Of a DNA stretch of 64,000 nucleotides, positions 24,030 through 35,364 are shown one piece after another. The first letter of the stretch is position 1; each line of letters opens with the position of its first letter. The DNA lies in NCBI GenBank assembly GCA_021307315.1, contig JAJSPD010000021.1, positions 310,001 to 374,000 on the forward strand, written 5' to 3'. The position numbers and the translations under genes are program-made. This DNA comes from Bisporella sp. PMI_857. Lineage: Eukaryota; Ascomycota; Leotiomycetes; Helotiales; Helotiaceae. Under the pieces are notes generated by a model. It did no database searches. It had not been told where the DNA came from and saw nothing but the letters and a program-made list of their open reading frames with translations.

Positions 24030-25302
24030 GCTTGCAGCTGCACAGCGCAAGAGGTTGGGTTTAGGATTTCCAGATCTACTCGGTCTCGAGCTCTCTAAAC
24101 AATTGCTAACAGCTTGTAGGTCTCCTGCTTCGATCTCGATCGTTGCGCAAGTACTCTACCCGCTTCGTCCAGCTCAATTCCGTGCAACAAGCTCACCGTT
24201 CGTGTCGAGAGAGGCTGGTGCCAATCGCCCTGTAAGGAATTGTCGACTCAGATGATAAGGCGCTCCGATATACCCCAGTTTCCCATTCATTAATATCGCC
24301 TACACAATCTAAGATCAAAGCAACGACACTGCAAACTGTCCCAGCAATCCGTCTTGACCGCGAGCTGCCGTTGTTGTGGTTTTGTTATTGTCGTGGGCGT
24401 ATCGATTGTTGCTATCCGTTTTGGCCCAGGATAGGAGACTAGATTTCAGAGCCGCAAATTTAGCGGCTTTTTGGGAAAGGAGCCGCCGCCGAGCGATAAT
24501 CCAGCCCCTCACTTTAAGACAATTCACAACTTCAAAAGAAGAATTCCGGCTCTCAACGCAACAACAAGAGACATCTATACTGATGAAATGGGATTGTGAA
24601 GAGGAGTTTCGAGCGAAGAGGACATCAGTTCGGCGTCAGCTCCACTACAATGTATCGTGGCCCAAACCAGGCCCAATATCGCGTCTATTCAATTCCTCAC
24701 AACGCGAAATTCCCTAGTTAATGCAGAGGGCTCGGATCAAAACAAGCACATCTAAAGTGGTAAAGGCCGTGAATTCTTTGTTATGAAGCAGAACGGTCTT
24801 CCCAGCGCGATTCTATTGGCTATTATTCACTTTCAGGGGGGATGTTTTGATATTCTGGTGGTTCATTGGTCACGCGCTTTCACGCGTTAAGGGGTTCAGG
24901 TTCAGGCGCATCGACAAAAACAAAACATGAAAATTGCCCTATTGGGATGCCCGTTAGAGAGGCGGCCAACCGCCATTCACTCTCTTCTATATTCCTTGTT
25001 CTCCTTCATGCATCATCCAGCCGTCTAGTCAAGTGTCAAAATCTCATCGTTCGTGATTAGACAAAATTCCATGAGGTAAGCGGAGTGTGATGTCCCACTT
25101 AAAGCTCAAAAATGGTGCCATTTGCTTAACCTTCAAAGAGTGAGATCTGGATTTCGTCCGTACTCAGAAAATTATGCGGTCAGAGTGAGGCGCATTCTCC
25201 CAAAGGTGCGCTAGACCATGGCATACCCAGCTTTTAGAGATTTAAATCCACTTGCCCCGTTCCATCCATGGCGCGCTTGAACATGTTAAACTCAGAACTA
25301 GC
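24030..25302. other. Intergenic, long 5' flank of cdh1
   Basis: This 1.27-kb stretch holds the cdh1 promoter on the minus strand. It contains reversed CCAAT boxes (ATTGG at about 24815 and 24865). The few ORFs are short and lack recognisable protein features. Confidence 0.4.
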
Positions 25303-25895
25303 CTATGATTTCGCCTTCATCTTTGCAGCCGCAGCCTCTCGACTTCTCGGCGTGTTCAAGCCAACACCGCTCAGAAATGCGAGTCTCATGCCGGCACCAG
25401 CATAGACAAAGCCAACATTTCCCCAATGCATGGCATTCCAATTCCAGGCTTCATAGTAGATTGCTGGTCCAAGCGATCTGACACTATACAGATGGCCCAG
25501 ATCCGCAATGAGAAGGCCAAAGAGAACGGTCTTCCAGACTGCCAGATCCGATGTTGATCGAAGTACAAGCTATTAGGTGTCAGCAATGTGAATTTTAGCG
25601 GAAACTTATCATGGGCTGTAGGACACACTGTGAATATAGGTCAAGACAACACAACATAGAGAATGGCACATACCGCTTCATTGATTGCAAACAAGAGGTA
25701 CAAGTTTGCAAGCTGCGAGAGCACGATACTTGTGGACTGCGGAATGGTGCCTGAGGAGGATGAGGCTAAATGTGTCATTTGAAGATACTCATGTTGCCTG
25801 AAATGGGCGAAGTAAGCACCAACGATGGCACTAATTGGCTCAATGATGAGAAAGAATGCCGAGTATATGAAAGGAAGCCTGAAGTTTGAAGCCAT
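25303..25895 (-). CDS. Small four-TM fungal protein (DUF7704-like)
   Basis: Two exons (25674-25895 and 25303-25569) with a 104-nt intron give 162 aa. The pattern of an early SAFFLIIEPISAIVGAYFAHF helix, a LSQLANLYLLFAINEA helix, LRSTSDLAVWKTVLFGLLIADLGHL and a final GNVGFVYAGAGMRLAFLSGVG segment indicates four membrane spans. I associate this signature with the uncharacterised fungal family DUF7704, from memory. It has a short basic C-terminal tail (KMKAKS). It is divergent from the F-box/WD40 gene. Function is unknown. Confidence 0.82.
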
Positions 25896-26740
25896 GAGGG
25901 CAATGAAGGCTTATAGCAACCCGAAATCTATCTCGTTATAGATCCGCACAACCTTATCTACAGAATATGAGAATAAATGTTTGTGTCTTGTTGAGCAGTG
26001 AGATTGCGGTTGAGGTAGCACTAATCATTCAGAGGTCCTGCTAAGGCGATTCCTTGGATGAACTGCAGCGCTTTGATTCAGATGGTGTTCGTGAAACGTG
26101 GAGAGCTTTGATCGACAGCTAACTAATTTGAATTTATATTTCCTTGTGTGTTTTGACCCACTAGGTACCTTGGGGGTAAACTACTGTTACATGACAACAC
26201 CACAGTTGAATTCAGATGATTGATATATCTCCCATCTTAGTACTTCTGTACCAAAATGGAATGGACCCTTAGCTAAGAAACAGTTTGAGCATTTGGGTTG
26301 TCTTAGGCAGTGGCGTCGGGCGGCGTTACATGGATACTGAATTTCTTTCTTAAATAAACCTTGTTAGACAACCCCATGCAAATTATTCCTGCATAAACAT
26401 CAACCTTTAAGACGGTCAAGCGTCCCTCAACAACCAACCTTCCACCTCAAACCACCATATCCTCTCGTTCATTTTCCGCTGTCTTTCTTTCTCAATCCAC
26501 TCCTTAGAAGAAGTCCTTTTCCTAGTTTAGCAGCGAGCCACCAGTCGTTACTATCTCTCGTTAATCCTTGGTGTGCACAGCCAACTTGCTCTGGTTTGGC
26601 GCGTCATACTGGATCCTTCTCCTCCTGACCACGTTCTACTTATCACTAGGAGAATACATCAACTAAGATATAAGCGTCATCGCCTAAAGAAGGGGATTTC
26701 AACACAATCGCAGAGTTCACGGGGCGACCCACCTTTTACC
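25896..26740. promoter_or_regulatory. Divergent promoter region
   Basis: This stretch lies between the DUF7704-like gene (-) and the F-box/WD40 gene (+). From about 26400 it becomes C/T-rich with CAACC runs, as in fungal 5' leaders. The frame upstream of the F-box start stays open from a GTG at 26573, probably as 5' UTR. Confidence 0.4.
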
Positions 26741-28743
26741 ATGTCTGCTCGAGTCTTCCCCATTGAGGAGTGGGCACCTCAGTCACGAAGCTCAATCATT
26801 GGTACCCCTTCAGCCGGAATGGCTACCCCTAGGGATTCAGTCTCAAGTACTCGCTTTAGGAGCCGACTACGGTCTTTGCCTTTGGGCAATGACACAGATC
26901 TCGCAGATACCTTCAAAAGCCTATCCCTAAGAAATAGCAACTCAGAACTCACTGCTGGCGAAGATGGACAACGGGGAGGAGGATTTCGCGGATTACTCAG
27001 AAGAGCATCTGTATCAATCAAGGCGAAGCGGCAACGACGGCACTCACACGCAGCACAACAAAGACCTTGGATGCACAGATTGAGAGAAGCAGCCAGCTTT
27101 ACCAACAATAGACACTCGAGACTTCTGCCAGCACAATTTGATGTTAGTGGACCAGTCGACTCTTGCGAGGAACTTATGGCACCTGTGCCAGGCAGTGGAT
27201 CTGCGCCACCTATCATACCTCGCGGAAGTGGAGGAGCGGCGAGAGCTACGGCAGCGGCACAAAATGAGTACTTCGGGAGAAATCAACACCTATTATTTCC
27301 TGAAGATCATCTAGGTGATCGAGAGAGTGGCATTGGCATAGCCTTGACAACAACTGAGCCAGCCCAATGTTCGGATACTTCTATCAGCCGTGTGGATTTC
27401 ATTTCCCAACTGCCAGTTGAGCTTGCTATTCAAATACTTGCCCATCTCGATCATCGCTCGTTCGTCCATACCGCGCACGTCTCCCGTACTTGGGCACGGG
27501 TGACAGCTTCTCCACACATATGGCGTGAGGTTTTCCTGCGGGAGAAGTCCAAAAGCTATGCTATGAGCGAACCAGTCAAGCCTGGGGCAGGCCTCGGACT
27601 TCCAACATATAACCCTGAGAGTGACTGGAAGGACTTATATCGGATCAAACAGCAGCTAGAAACCAATTGGAAGGAAGGAAAGGCCGAGCCTGTTTATCTG
27701 AACGGACACCTAGACAGCATCTACTGTGTCCAGTTCGATGAGTATGTAGTTATAAACCGATAAGGCTTACAAATCTAACATGAAGCAGAAGTAAAATTAT
27801 AACTGGCTCCCGGGACAAGACTATCCGAGTATGGAATATGAGAACATATAGCTGCGATCTTGTCATCGGCCCCCCTGATATAGTGTCCGATCCTGCTATT
27901 ATGTTTGAACCTAACGGCAAACCTCGACACTATGCTACAATGCCTGACCAGAATAACCACTCAGCTTACAATCCCAAAGCTGTGTCGTTTGATATTCACC
28001 ATAGTCAATCCATTTTGTGCCTCCAGTATGACGAGAATATTCTTGTCACTGGTTCATCAGATAGCTCCTGCATTATGTATGACATCAAGAACGAGTATAC
28101 TCCAATTCGCCGACTCAGGCACCATACCGCGGCTGTACTTGACCTTGCCTTTGATGAGAAGTACATTGTTACCTGCTCGAAGGATGTAAGCATTTGTGTT
28201 TGGGATCGGGAGACCGGTGTAATGCTAAAGCAGCTCCGCGGTCATACAGGACCCGTCAACGCTGTTCAGATGAGAGGAAATACTATTGTCAGTTGCAGCG
28301 GCGACTTCCGAGTGAAACTGTGGAATATCGATACTGGCAAGAATATCCGTGAGTTCTCTGGTCACACCAAAGGCCTTGCTTGCAGTCAGTTCTCCGATGA
28401 TTCAAGATTCATCGCATCCGCAGGGAACGATAGAATTATACGGATCTGGAATGCCAACACGGGAGTCTGCCTTCACAAAATAGAGGCACACGATAATCTA
28501 GTCCGCTCACTACACGTTGACTCGGTTAGTGGAAGGCTAATTTCAGGGAGCTATGATCAGGATATCAAAGTCTTCGATATGGAATCGGGGCGTGTGCTTC
28601 TCGAATTTCCAAAGTGGCACGCAAGCTGGGTGCTTGGAGCTAAGTCGGATTATCGCCGTATCATCAGTACTGGCCAGGACCCCAAGATCCTAATTATGGA
28701 TTTCGGCATGAGCATTAAGGGTATTGAGCGGCTGGAGAGTTAA
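26741..28743 (+). CDS. F-box / WD40 repeat protein (SCF substrate receptor)
   Basis: Two exons (26741-27741, 27789-28743) with a 47-nt intron give 651 aa. Residues 1-215 are Ser/Arg-rich and basic. An F-box follows at about 219-268 (ISQLPVELAIQILAHLDHRS .. SPHIWREVF), then a linker and WD40 repeats from about 320 to the end (GHLDSIYCVQFDE, IITGSRDKTIRVWN, IVTCSKDVSICVWD, IVSCSGDFRVKLWN, IASAGNDRIIRIWN, LISGSYDQDIKVFD). Proteins of this plan (Cdc4, Met30, FWD-1, Pof1) bind Skp1 through the F-box and phosphorylated substrates through the propeller, for ubiquitination by SCF. Which of these it matches I cannot decide by eye. The ATG at 26741 is the first Met; the upstream frame opens only with GTG. 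Confidence 0.9.
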
Positions 28744-29385
28744 GAGTTCAAAGCCGAATTGTACGATTATATGGCAATATGATGGATTATGAAAGAGAAG
28801 AAGCATTTGCATTGCAATGAATTGATTAGGGAGGATACCATTTGCGTTGCTCTATAAGGAGTCTCGGCTTTAGCTGTTGCTGTGTATTGGAAGGATTCAT
28901 GGAGTGTATATGGGAAGCATTGGCGTTGCATTTGCATGTAAATTGCATGAGCGAAATGTTACAGGCAGCATGAATTTATAAAAGCGTTGACTAAGTCTTT
29001 GAATGGCTGCACAGTAATGAACTATGAGATTATTGGGGCTTGAATCTGCATGGATGCATAGCCTGGCTGTCAACTCGAAAATGTATTCTGACGCCCAAAA
29101 TAGTCGTTATCTTTGACTGTCGGGTAACTGTTCCTTATATGATATTTCTCCATCAGATCTCGATAACTTGCCTCCTACATAGCACCATAGTTGATTTTGC
29201 GACCTCAGCTCTCAGCTTACTCTGCGCGCTCAATTGCAGGGTCTAGTTTTCGAACCTTTCATTGGCCAGCAGAAAGGTGGGTCTGAATATTGCCAAGACC
29301 CGCTTAGTAGCGCACACAACCTAAATGCAATTCTCTGAACTTTTGAACTTCAACTCGTGAAGAATTTCGTCGATAACCAGCAATC
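28744..29385. other. Intergenic, promoter of rps7
   Basis: This is the 3' flank of the F-box gene and the promoter of the ribosomal protein gene. No gene is seen. An ACCCGC sits about 78 bp before the rps7 ATG. Confidence 0.4.
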
Positions 29386-30289
29386 ATGAGCGCATCACTC
29401 AACAAGATCGCGGCCACGAGCCCATCGCGAGCCAACCCATCTGAGCTCGAGACCAGCATCGCTGGCGCCCTCTACGACCTCGAGACTAATACTTCCGACT
29501 TGAGGGCTGCCCTCCGCCCTCTTCAAATCGTTTCTGCACGAGAGGTAAGCAATTAACCTTACAATAGATATATAGGATGGAAGCAGTCACAAGCTATTCG
29601 AAACGACACGAGGCGCTGGCATGCAATGCAGGATATATCAGAAAACACATATTTTCATGGAAGCATGGAAGGACTGCATATTGATATGGCTGTTTTGGGT
29701 GTTGGCGTCCCTCTGTTGTGGAATTGGACGGGCTGCGGACCATTTAATGAATGGAGCTCGCATGCTGACTTTGATCGAATTGCAGATTGAAGTTGGCCAC
29801 GGCAAGAAGGCTATTGTCGTCTTTGTCCCCGTCCCATCCCTCCAAGGCTTCCACAAGGTGCAGCAACGGTACTATTTCCTCCCACTTCCAATTGTCTAGT
29901 CACAGTACCTAACGAGCAACAGTCTCACCCGTGAGCTTGAGAAGAAGTTCTCCGACCGCCACGTCCTGATCCTCGCCTCGCGCCGCATTCTTCCCCGCCC
30001 CAAGCGCTCCAACCGCTCGCGCACCTCGCAAACACAGAAGCGTCCCCGTTCCCGCACACTGACCGCCGTGCACGATGCCATCCTAACCGACCTTGTCTAC
30101 CCTGTCGAGATTGTCGGCAAGCGCCTGCGCACCAAGGAGGATGGCAGCAAGGTCCTGAAGGTCGTTCTGGACGAGAAGGAGAAAGGAGGTGTTGATCACA
30201 GACTCGATACTTATTCTGAGGTTTACCGCAGACTCACCGGCCGCGGTGTTGGCTTCGAGTTCCCTCAGGGTTCTGCGGCTGAGTATTAG
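29386..30289 (+). CDS. rps7: 40S ribosomal protein eS7 (Rps7)
   Basis: Three exons (29386-29544, 29786-29868, 29923-30289) give 202 aa, near the 190 aa of yeast Rps7. It is a structural protein of the small ribosomal subunit. Typical stretches are [67 protein letters not shown] and the C-terminal [15 protein letters not shown]. Intron 1 is 241 nt, the longest of the gene. Ribosomal protein introns sometimes host snoRNAs, but I see no paired C/D or H/ACA boxes there. Intron 1 does contain CAGTCACA at 29584-29591, identical to the HomolD core, probably by chance. Confidence 0.97.
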
Positions 30290-32507
30290 ATGCTGATGGA
30301 GAGGGGAATATAAAGAAAAGTTGCATCGGGAGCATGGCATGCGTTTAAGCTTATGGCTGGGATTTGTTTATTAGGGAGGCGCAGATAGGCTTCTTCTTCT
30401 AGATGGGCATGCAATACCCATAGCTTGCCTTAGTCCAATGCATATCATGAAAGCACATCAACACGTTCCATGCCTTGCAGCACGTTATACACTTAGCTGA
30501 ACATACCTTCATAAGCGAATGTGATTTACTTTTTACTAGAACGAACACTTTTCTCAAGTCTAACACTCCTTGCAATCAATCGAGCATGATATTCACGTAA
30601 AGCAACCACCGAAGAGAACGTAAATTCCATATCCCTAAAGGCACTATACAACAATGTGCCAGCATTCAGCAGCATGAATATGTTGGTAGAAATACCGAAC
30701 TACCACCAATTCTTCCGACTACGTATTTGAAAGTCAAAGTCACATCCTTATTTCATACATTATTACCTACCACAATCTAAATCTTTTATAACTAACCTTC
30801 CAATCCCCGAACACCCTCACGCTCTCTTCTACACCCCCATGGAACCCAGCATCCGTCAACACGCCCCCGCCATCGCACCACCTTACGAATACACGATCCC
30901 AGACTATTAGACAGAAACAACATATGTGGGATCTCGGACCTCCTTCCCGGCCACATTAGCAGTTGAGGTTGTATCATGCATCCACAAATTGTAGTGCAAT
31001 GGTGAGAAACCTACATAAGGAGAAGTAACCCCCAAGAGTAGATCGAGAGATCTGAGCCCTCTTACTAAGAGGCTTACGGCCAACTTCATTGAATGTTCCA
31101 GCTATTGAGGAGCATCTCAACCACTTGACATCCTACGACTTGGAAAAGGATGAAGGGGAAAATTAACGGTAAGTGGGCACAAGATCCAGGAGCATGCACA
31201 ACGCCAACATGGCTTGTCCTGATAATGGAGTTAAACATTCTTCGTGATTAAGGCAGCACCATGAGATCTGGGTGAAAAGGAGATATGGTGACTTTCACAT
31301 CTCCCGTGATGAGCGGGAGGACATGAGCAACAGCATCAAAATCCCCACTTGAGAAGAGCAGCTCTGAGCAAAGGCAAATAAGTAGGCTCGCGTGGAAGGG
31401 TTAGAGGATCGGGGTGCAAATGACCAGCAACATTGACCCATCACCGAGACGGTAGAACCGACAGATGGAGTCGTGTTGATTTCTTCTTCAAGCCTCAGCT
31501 AAGCTAAGATCTCAATGAAAAAAAAGTTGTTCGTCTTTCGACAAGAATGCAATCAAAAATTCCCCCGATGAAGACCCCGAAGGATATTCAACAGTTCTCG
31601 ACGCCCCGATGTGCAATGGAGGTCTCGTACTGCCAGCCTGTAATTCATGAGCTACAGAACTGTCAAGAAGGTAAGTATGAAGAAGAAAAGAAAAGAGAGT
31701 CAGTGGAGGGAGGCTGTAGCTTTATACTGTTGGGCGGAAGCTGGTTGATTGCCGAGGCGCTAGGAATCGGCTGAGGCAGCCAATAAGGTGAATGCGTGAC
31801 ATGATTCAATATATCCGTAGCGGTCCAATCAAAGGTAAGATAAAGTGGAGAATTGCCTAATGCGGTAATTTGATGATTCTGGTGCCTGAAGCTAGGCTGG
31901 AATTATGCCTGAGGCCTTTGCTTCCACTAGCGCGGCACTGAGAGTATAAATTTCCAGCTTCTCCTTGACCTGCGTTGAAGAAGTATCTTAGTGCATGGGT
32001 TTTACGCATATCAGTGGTACCTTTCCTAGTCCTTCCCATATCTTCAACATAATCTCTGCTAACAGCATTTTACAGAGGATTCGTCCGAGATTGCGTTTTT
32101 GCTAGTTGAAAACTATAACCATGACCGCTCCAGGTGTGCTTTGGTGTGCCTGGGAATATTTGGAATCCATCCTCTCTATGAGAAACTTCATTTTATTTTC
32201 ATTGCGAGCTGTCGATCTAGACAGTCGTGAAGAAGATGAGCGGGGACCAAAGTTGCTGAGATGCTTAGATAAACATTTTGTGTGCAGAAGGCTTTCCAAA
32301 GGCATTAGGCACAGAATAACAACGCGACCCAGTAGATAAAATAATTTATAATTGAATCGAGAAAATGTTGTGACCCCGAATCGCGCTCTCCTACAGCTCT
32401 GTTACGAGTTTGACCTATTGTGAAGATAGCTTCCATGATTGACAGGGATCTGAAGTAGAGCTACATGTCCAAAAATTTGATGATCTGAAGAACTGTTACA
32501 TTACACC
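30290..32507. other. Gene-poor 2.2-kb stretch
   Basis: No gene is supported. A 75-codon ATG frame at 31547-31774 contains a perfect donor (GTAAGT) after codon 42, so it could be the first exon of an unrecognised gene, but I find no partner exon with confidence. The rest has only short frames. The right end is the dynactin p62 promoter. Confidence 0.4.
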
Positions 32508-34277
32508 ATGACCTCTTTCACGCCATATACATACTTCCAGTGTCCTTGCACGGATACCTCCACTTCATCGCGAATATTTGGTACAGATAGCACCGGCAGC
32601 GAGGAAGAAAATGATGAGGACGATAAGACCTTCGACCCCAGAGCCCCGCGAGCAGCATACAGCTTACATCCTCTCGAACACCTCCTATACTGCGAAGACT
32701 GCCACCAAATAAGATGCCCACGATGTGTGCTAGATGAAATTGTGACGTGGTATTGTCCAAACTGCTTATTTGAGGTACCCAGCAGCTCTGTCAAGAGTGA
32801 AGGAAATAGGTTTGTTTGAGCTCGTCTCCCACCAAAGGGGCATTCCACTAACAGATATCACAGATGCGCACGCAGCTGCTTCCAATGCCCAATTTGCACA
32901 GCTACTCTCTCCGTCAGCAGTCTCGAAGTACCACCCACCGGCCTCGGAGCAGAATACGCTACACAATCTGGCCCTTACGTCCTAAATTGCACATACTGCC
33001 AATGGACCTCGAAAGAAATCGGTATTCAGCTGGAGAAGCCCAACAGCGTATTCGCGCAACTAGCAAAAATAAAAAATGGCGGTGATCCGTACATAACGGC
33101 CAAGGAGCGGCGGAGGGAAGGGAGCAGGCAGTTGACAGAAGGGAGGAGAGGGAGTGCGGATACCGAGAATATATTAGATCCCAACGAAACTCTTGATGCC
33201 GAGAGCCAATTCTCGAACTTAAAAGCTTTCTACCAGTCGCAGCTCGCTGACACGTCTCCCGGCGGTGCTCTAGGTAGTTTCTCGGGGGATTATGGCTATG
33301 GATCACCAGGGGCATTGTCACGGATAATGGGTCTATACACAGGCAGTAGTTTCGCAGACAAGAAGTCCAAGAATAAGATGGGAAACATGCGGGAAGCGAG
33401 CGATGCACTCGAAGGTCTACAGATCAGCAGCACCTCTGCCGAAGGCACCATCACCAAGCTCCGTACCGAAGGCTGGGAAGGCACAGTCTCTACCTCTCAA
33501 CGAGCAGAACAAAATCATGGACCAAGGTTCCTAGACGAACTCCGTCCTGTCCCTCATCTCCTGCGCACGAAGCGCTCAAAGCGCTGCAAAACATGCAGAC
33601 ACATTCTTTCAAAACCTGAATCTAAAGTTTCAAACACACGTTTCCGCATCAGGCTTGTAGCACCAAACTACATACCCTCGATCACCATCCAACCATTACA
33701 ACCACCATTATCCCTTCTCGCGCCCATGAAACCCGTTCAGTTTGTGCTTACTTTCAAAAACCCTCTCTTCGAGAATGTTCGCGTCAGCATCGCCACACCA
33801 GCGAGCACACCAGGCCGCTTTGCGTCCAAAGTCACCGTCCTCTGTCCACAGTTTGAAGTAGGCGCCAACACCGATGTCTGGGATGAGGCCCTCCAGTCCT
33901 CCTCCACGCAATCCTCATCCCGCGAGAAGAGGAGAACGAAAGAAGAAGCTAGCTCTGGCCAGAATCAAGCGGAGGCAGGGAAGGTCTGGGAAAGAGGCAG
34001 GAATTGGGTTAGTGTGGTGTTGGAGGTTGTGCCTGCTAGTTTAAGGACTGATGGCCCGGAGTTTATGAAAAGTGAGGAGATGAAGAAGGACAAGGGACCG
34101 CTGAGGGAGGGTGAGGATGTATTAGAGATTCCAGTTTTCGTAAGGATCGAGTGGGAGGCAGAGGCAGCACAGGAAGAGGGTGGAGGGCTTGGGAAGGGGG
34201 ATAAGACGGAGCTTAAGGAGAAGAGGGAGCTGGCGTATTGGTGTGTGCTTGGCATGGGAAGGATTGCTCAAGTCTAG
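32508..34277 (+). CDS. Dynactin subunit p62 (DCTN4 family)
   Basis: Two exons (32508-32809, 32864-34277) with a 54-nt intron give 571 aa. p62 is part of the pointed-end complex of dynactin, which helps cytoplasmic dynein move nuclei and vesicles. The N-terminus carries the family's zinc-binding cysteine array: CPC, then CEDCHQIRCPRC, WYCPNC, CFQCPIC and CTYCQW. A middle linker contains LKAFYQSQLAD. RTKRSKRCKTCRHIL introduces the beta-rich C-terminal half (RIRLVAPNYIPSITI, PVQFVLTFKNPLFENV). The C-terminus is Glu/Lys-rich. It starts at ATG 32508. The downstream gene is convergent. Confidence 0.93.
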
Positions 34278-35364
34278 GTTATCTGAGTTTTTAGAGAGCA
34301 ATATACCCATTTGATACTTCGGAGAATGCTCTTATGTCAAGCGCGTTTAACATTTCTTCTTTCCTTCTCACCTTTTCTCTTAAAAGTACGAGGTTTATCT
34401 ATCTACTTCGATTATGAAGCTATATGGAACTCTCCATAGACTATCAATTTTTTCAAATTACCTTCTACTTAATAAAACAGCCTTCCCTCCATAAAGAAGT
34501 TATCTTCGGCAATTGCACGATGACAATACCTCTTAACTTCCTAACAGGAAAGCCGCATCCAAGATCTCCAAATAGTCTCTGCGGTATCTACCTATCTAGA
34601 GACGAAAAATTACCTGTGTTGGTACCCCCTTTTCATCTTTTAATCCATGCTTCTCCTTATCCATCCTCCCTTCCGCGCCATCCAAATTTCCTATACCTCA
34701 GACAAGCAGGCATCTCCGAAATAGAAACTATAGTCTGCCCCAGCAAAAGGACGTAAGAAAGCTACAATCAAGCTTCACATACAAGAAGCGACACCACCGC
34801 CCACATACAACCTAGGAAGGGCTAAAAGGCAGGTCCCTTGTGGCAGCGGTCCTAGGAACGTAAGCATAGCTTTGTATGGCATTTTCGACCAGCTGCAGGA
34901 TAAGGCTTAGACGCCCGACTTGTCAAACTTTGACCTTTGTGCGTGGCGGGCGGAAGAAGCGTGATGTGGCTCTGGTGCGGGAAAAAGCTGGGGAAAGACG
35001 CACTAGCATGCGCGGCGACGACTAATGGCGCTGAACTTTATGTTTGGCTGGATGAGGTTGCCGATGTAGGGCTAGCACCCGGCCCTTCTCGAAGCTTAAA
35101 ATTGCTGTTCTGGTTTTGATCTGGGCAGGCGAGATTTTTGAGAGGTTTGAAACGGCTAGGTAGGTTCGGGGTCACAATGGGGAAGATGTTGTGGTATCGA
35201 TCTTGCCTGTTCTTGTATCATACAGAAACATTACTATTACACGGTATGCCTCCCTAACTTTCCGCCATGAATAAAGGAAAATGCAAGAGAATGTGGGTAT
35301 CAACGCAACGCTATATAACCTCTCTATCAGAACTCCAACTCCAGACGCTCTTAAACGCTTTTCT
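34278..35364. other. Convergent 3' flanks
   Basis: This 1.09-kb stretch lies between the stops of the dynactin p62 gene (+) and the DUF8004-like gene (-). Only short frames are present and nothing is supported. Confidence 0.45.

Noticed and set aside
24315..24717. Small genes upstream of cdh1
   Set aside because: Short overlapping frames on both strands lack protein features; the region is better explained as promoter and 5' leader.
29545..29785. snoRNA inside intron 1 of rps7
   Set aside because: No paired C/D or H/ACA boxes are visible; the CTGA near the 3' end is the branch site.
31290..31365. C/D box snoRNA (GTGATGA followed by CTGA)
   Set aside because: There is no terminal stem and no clear C'/D' pair; the two short motifs are expected by chance.
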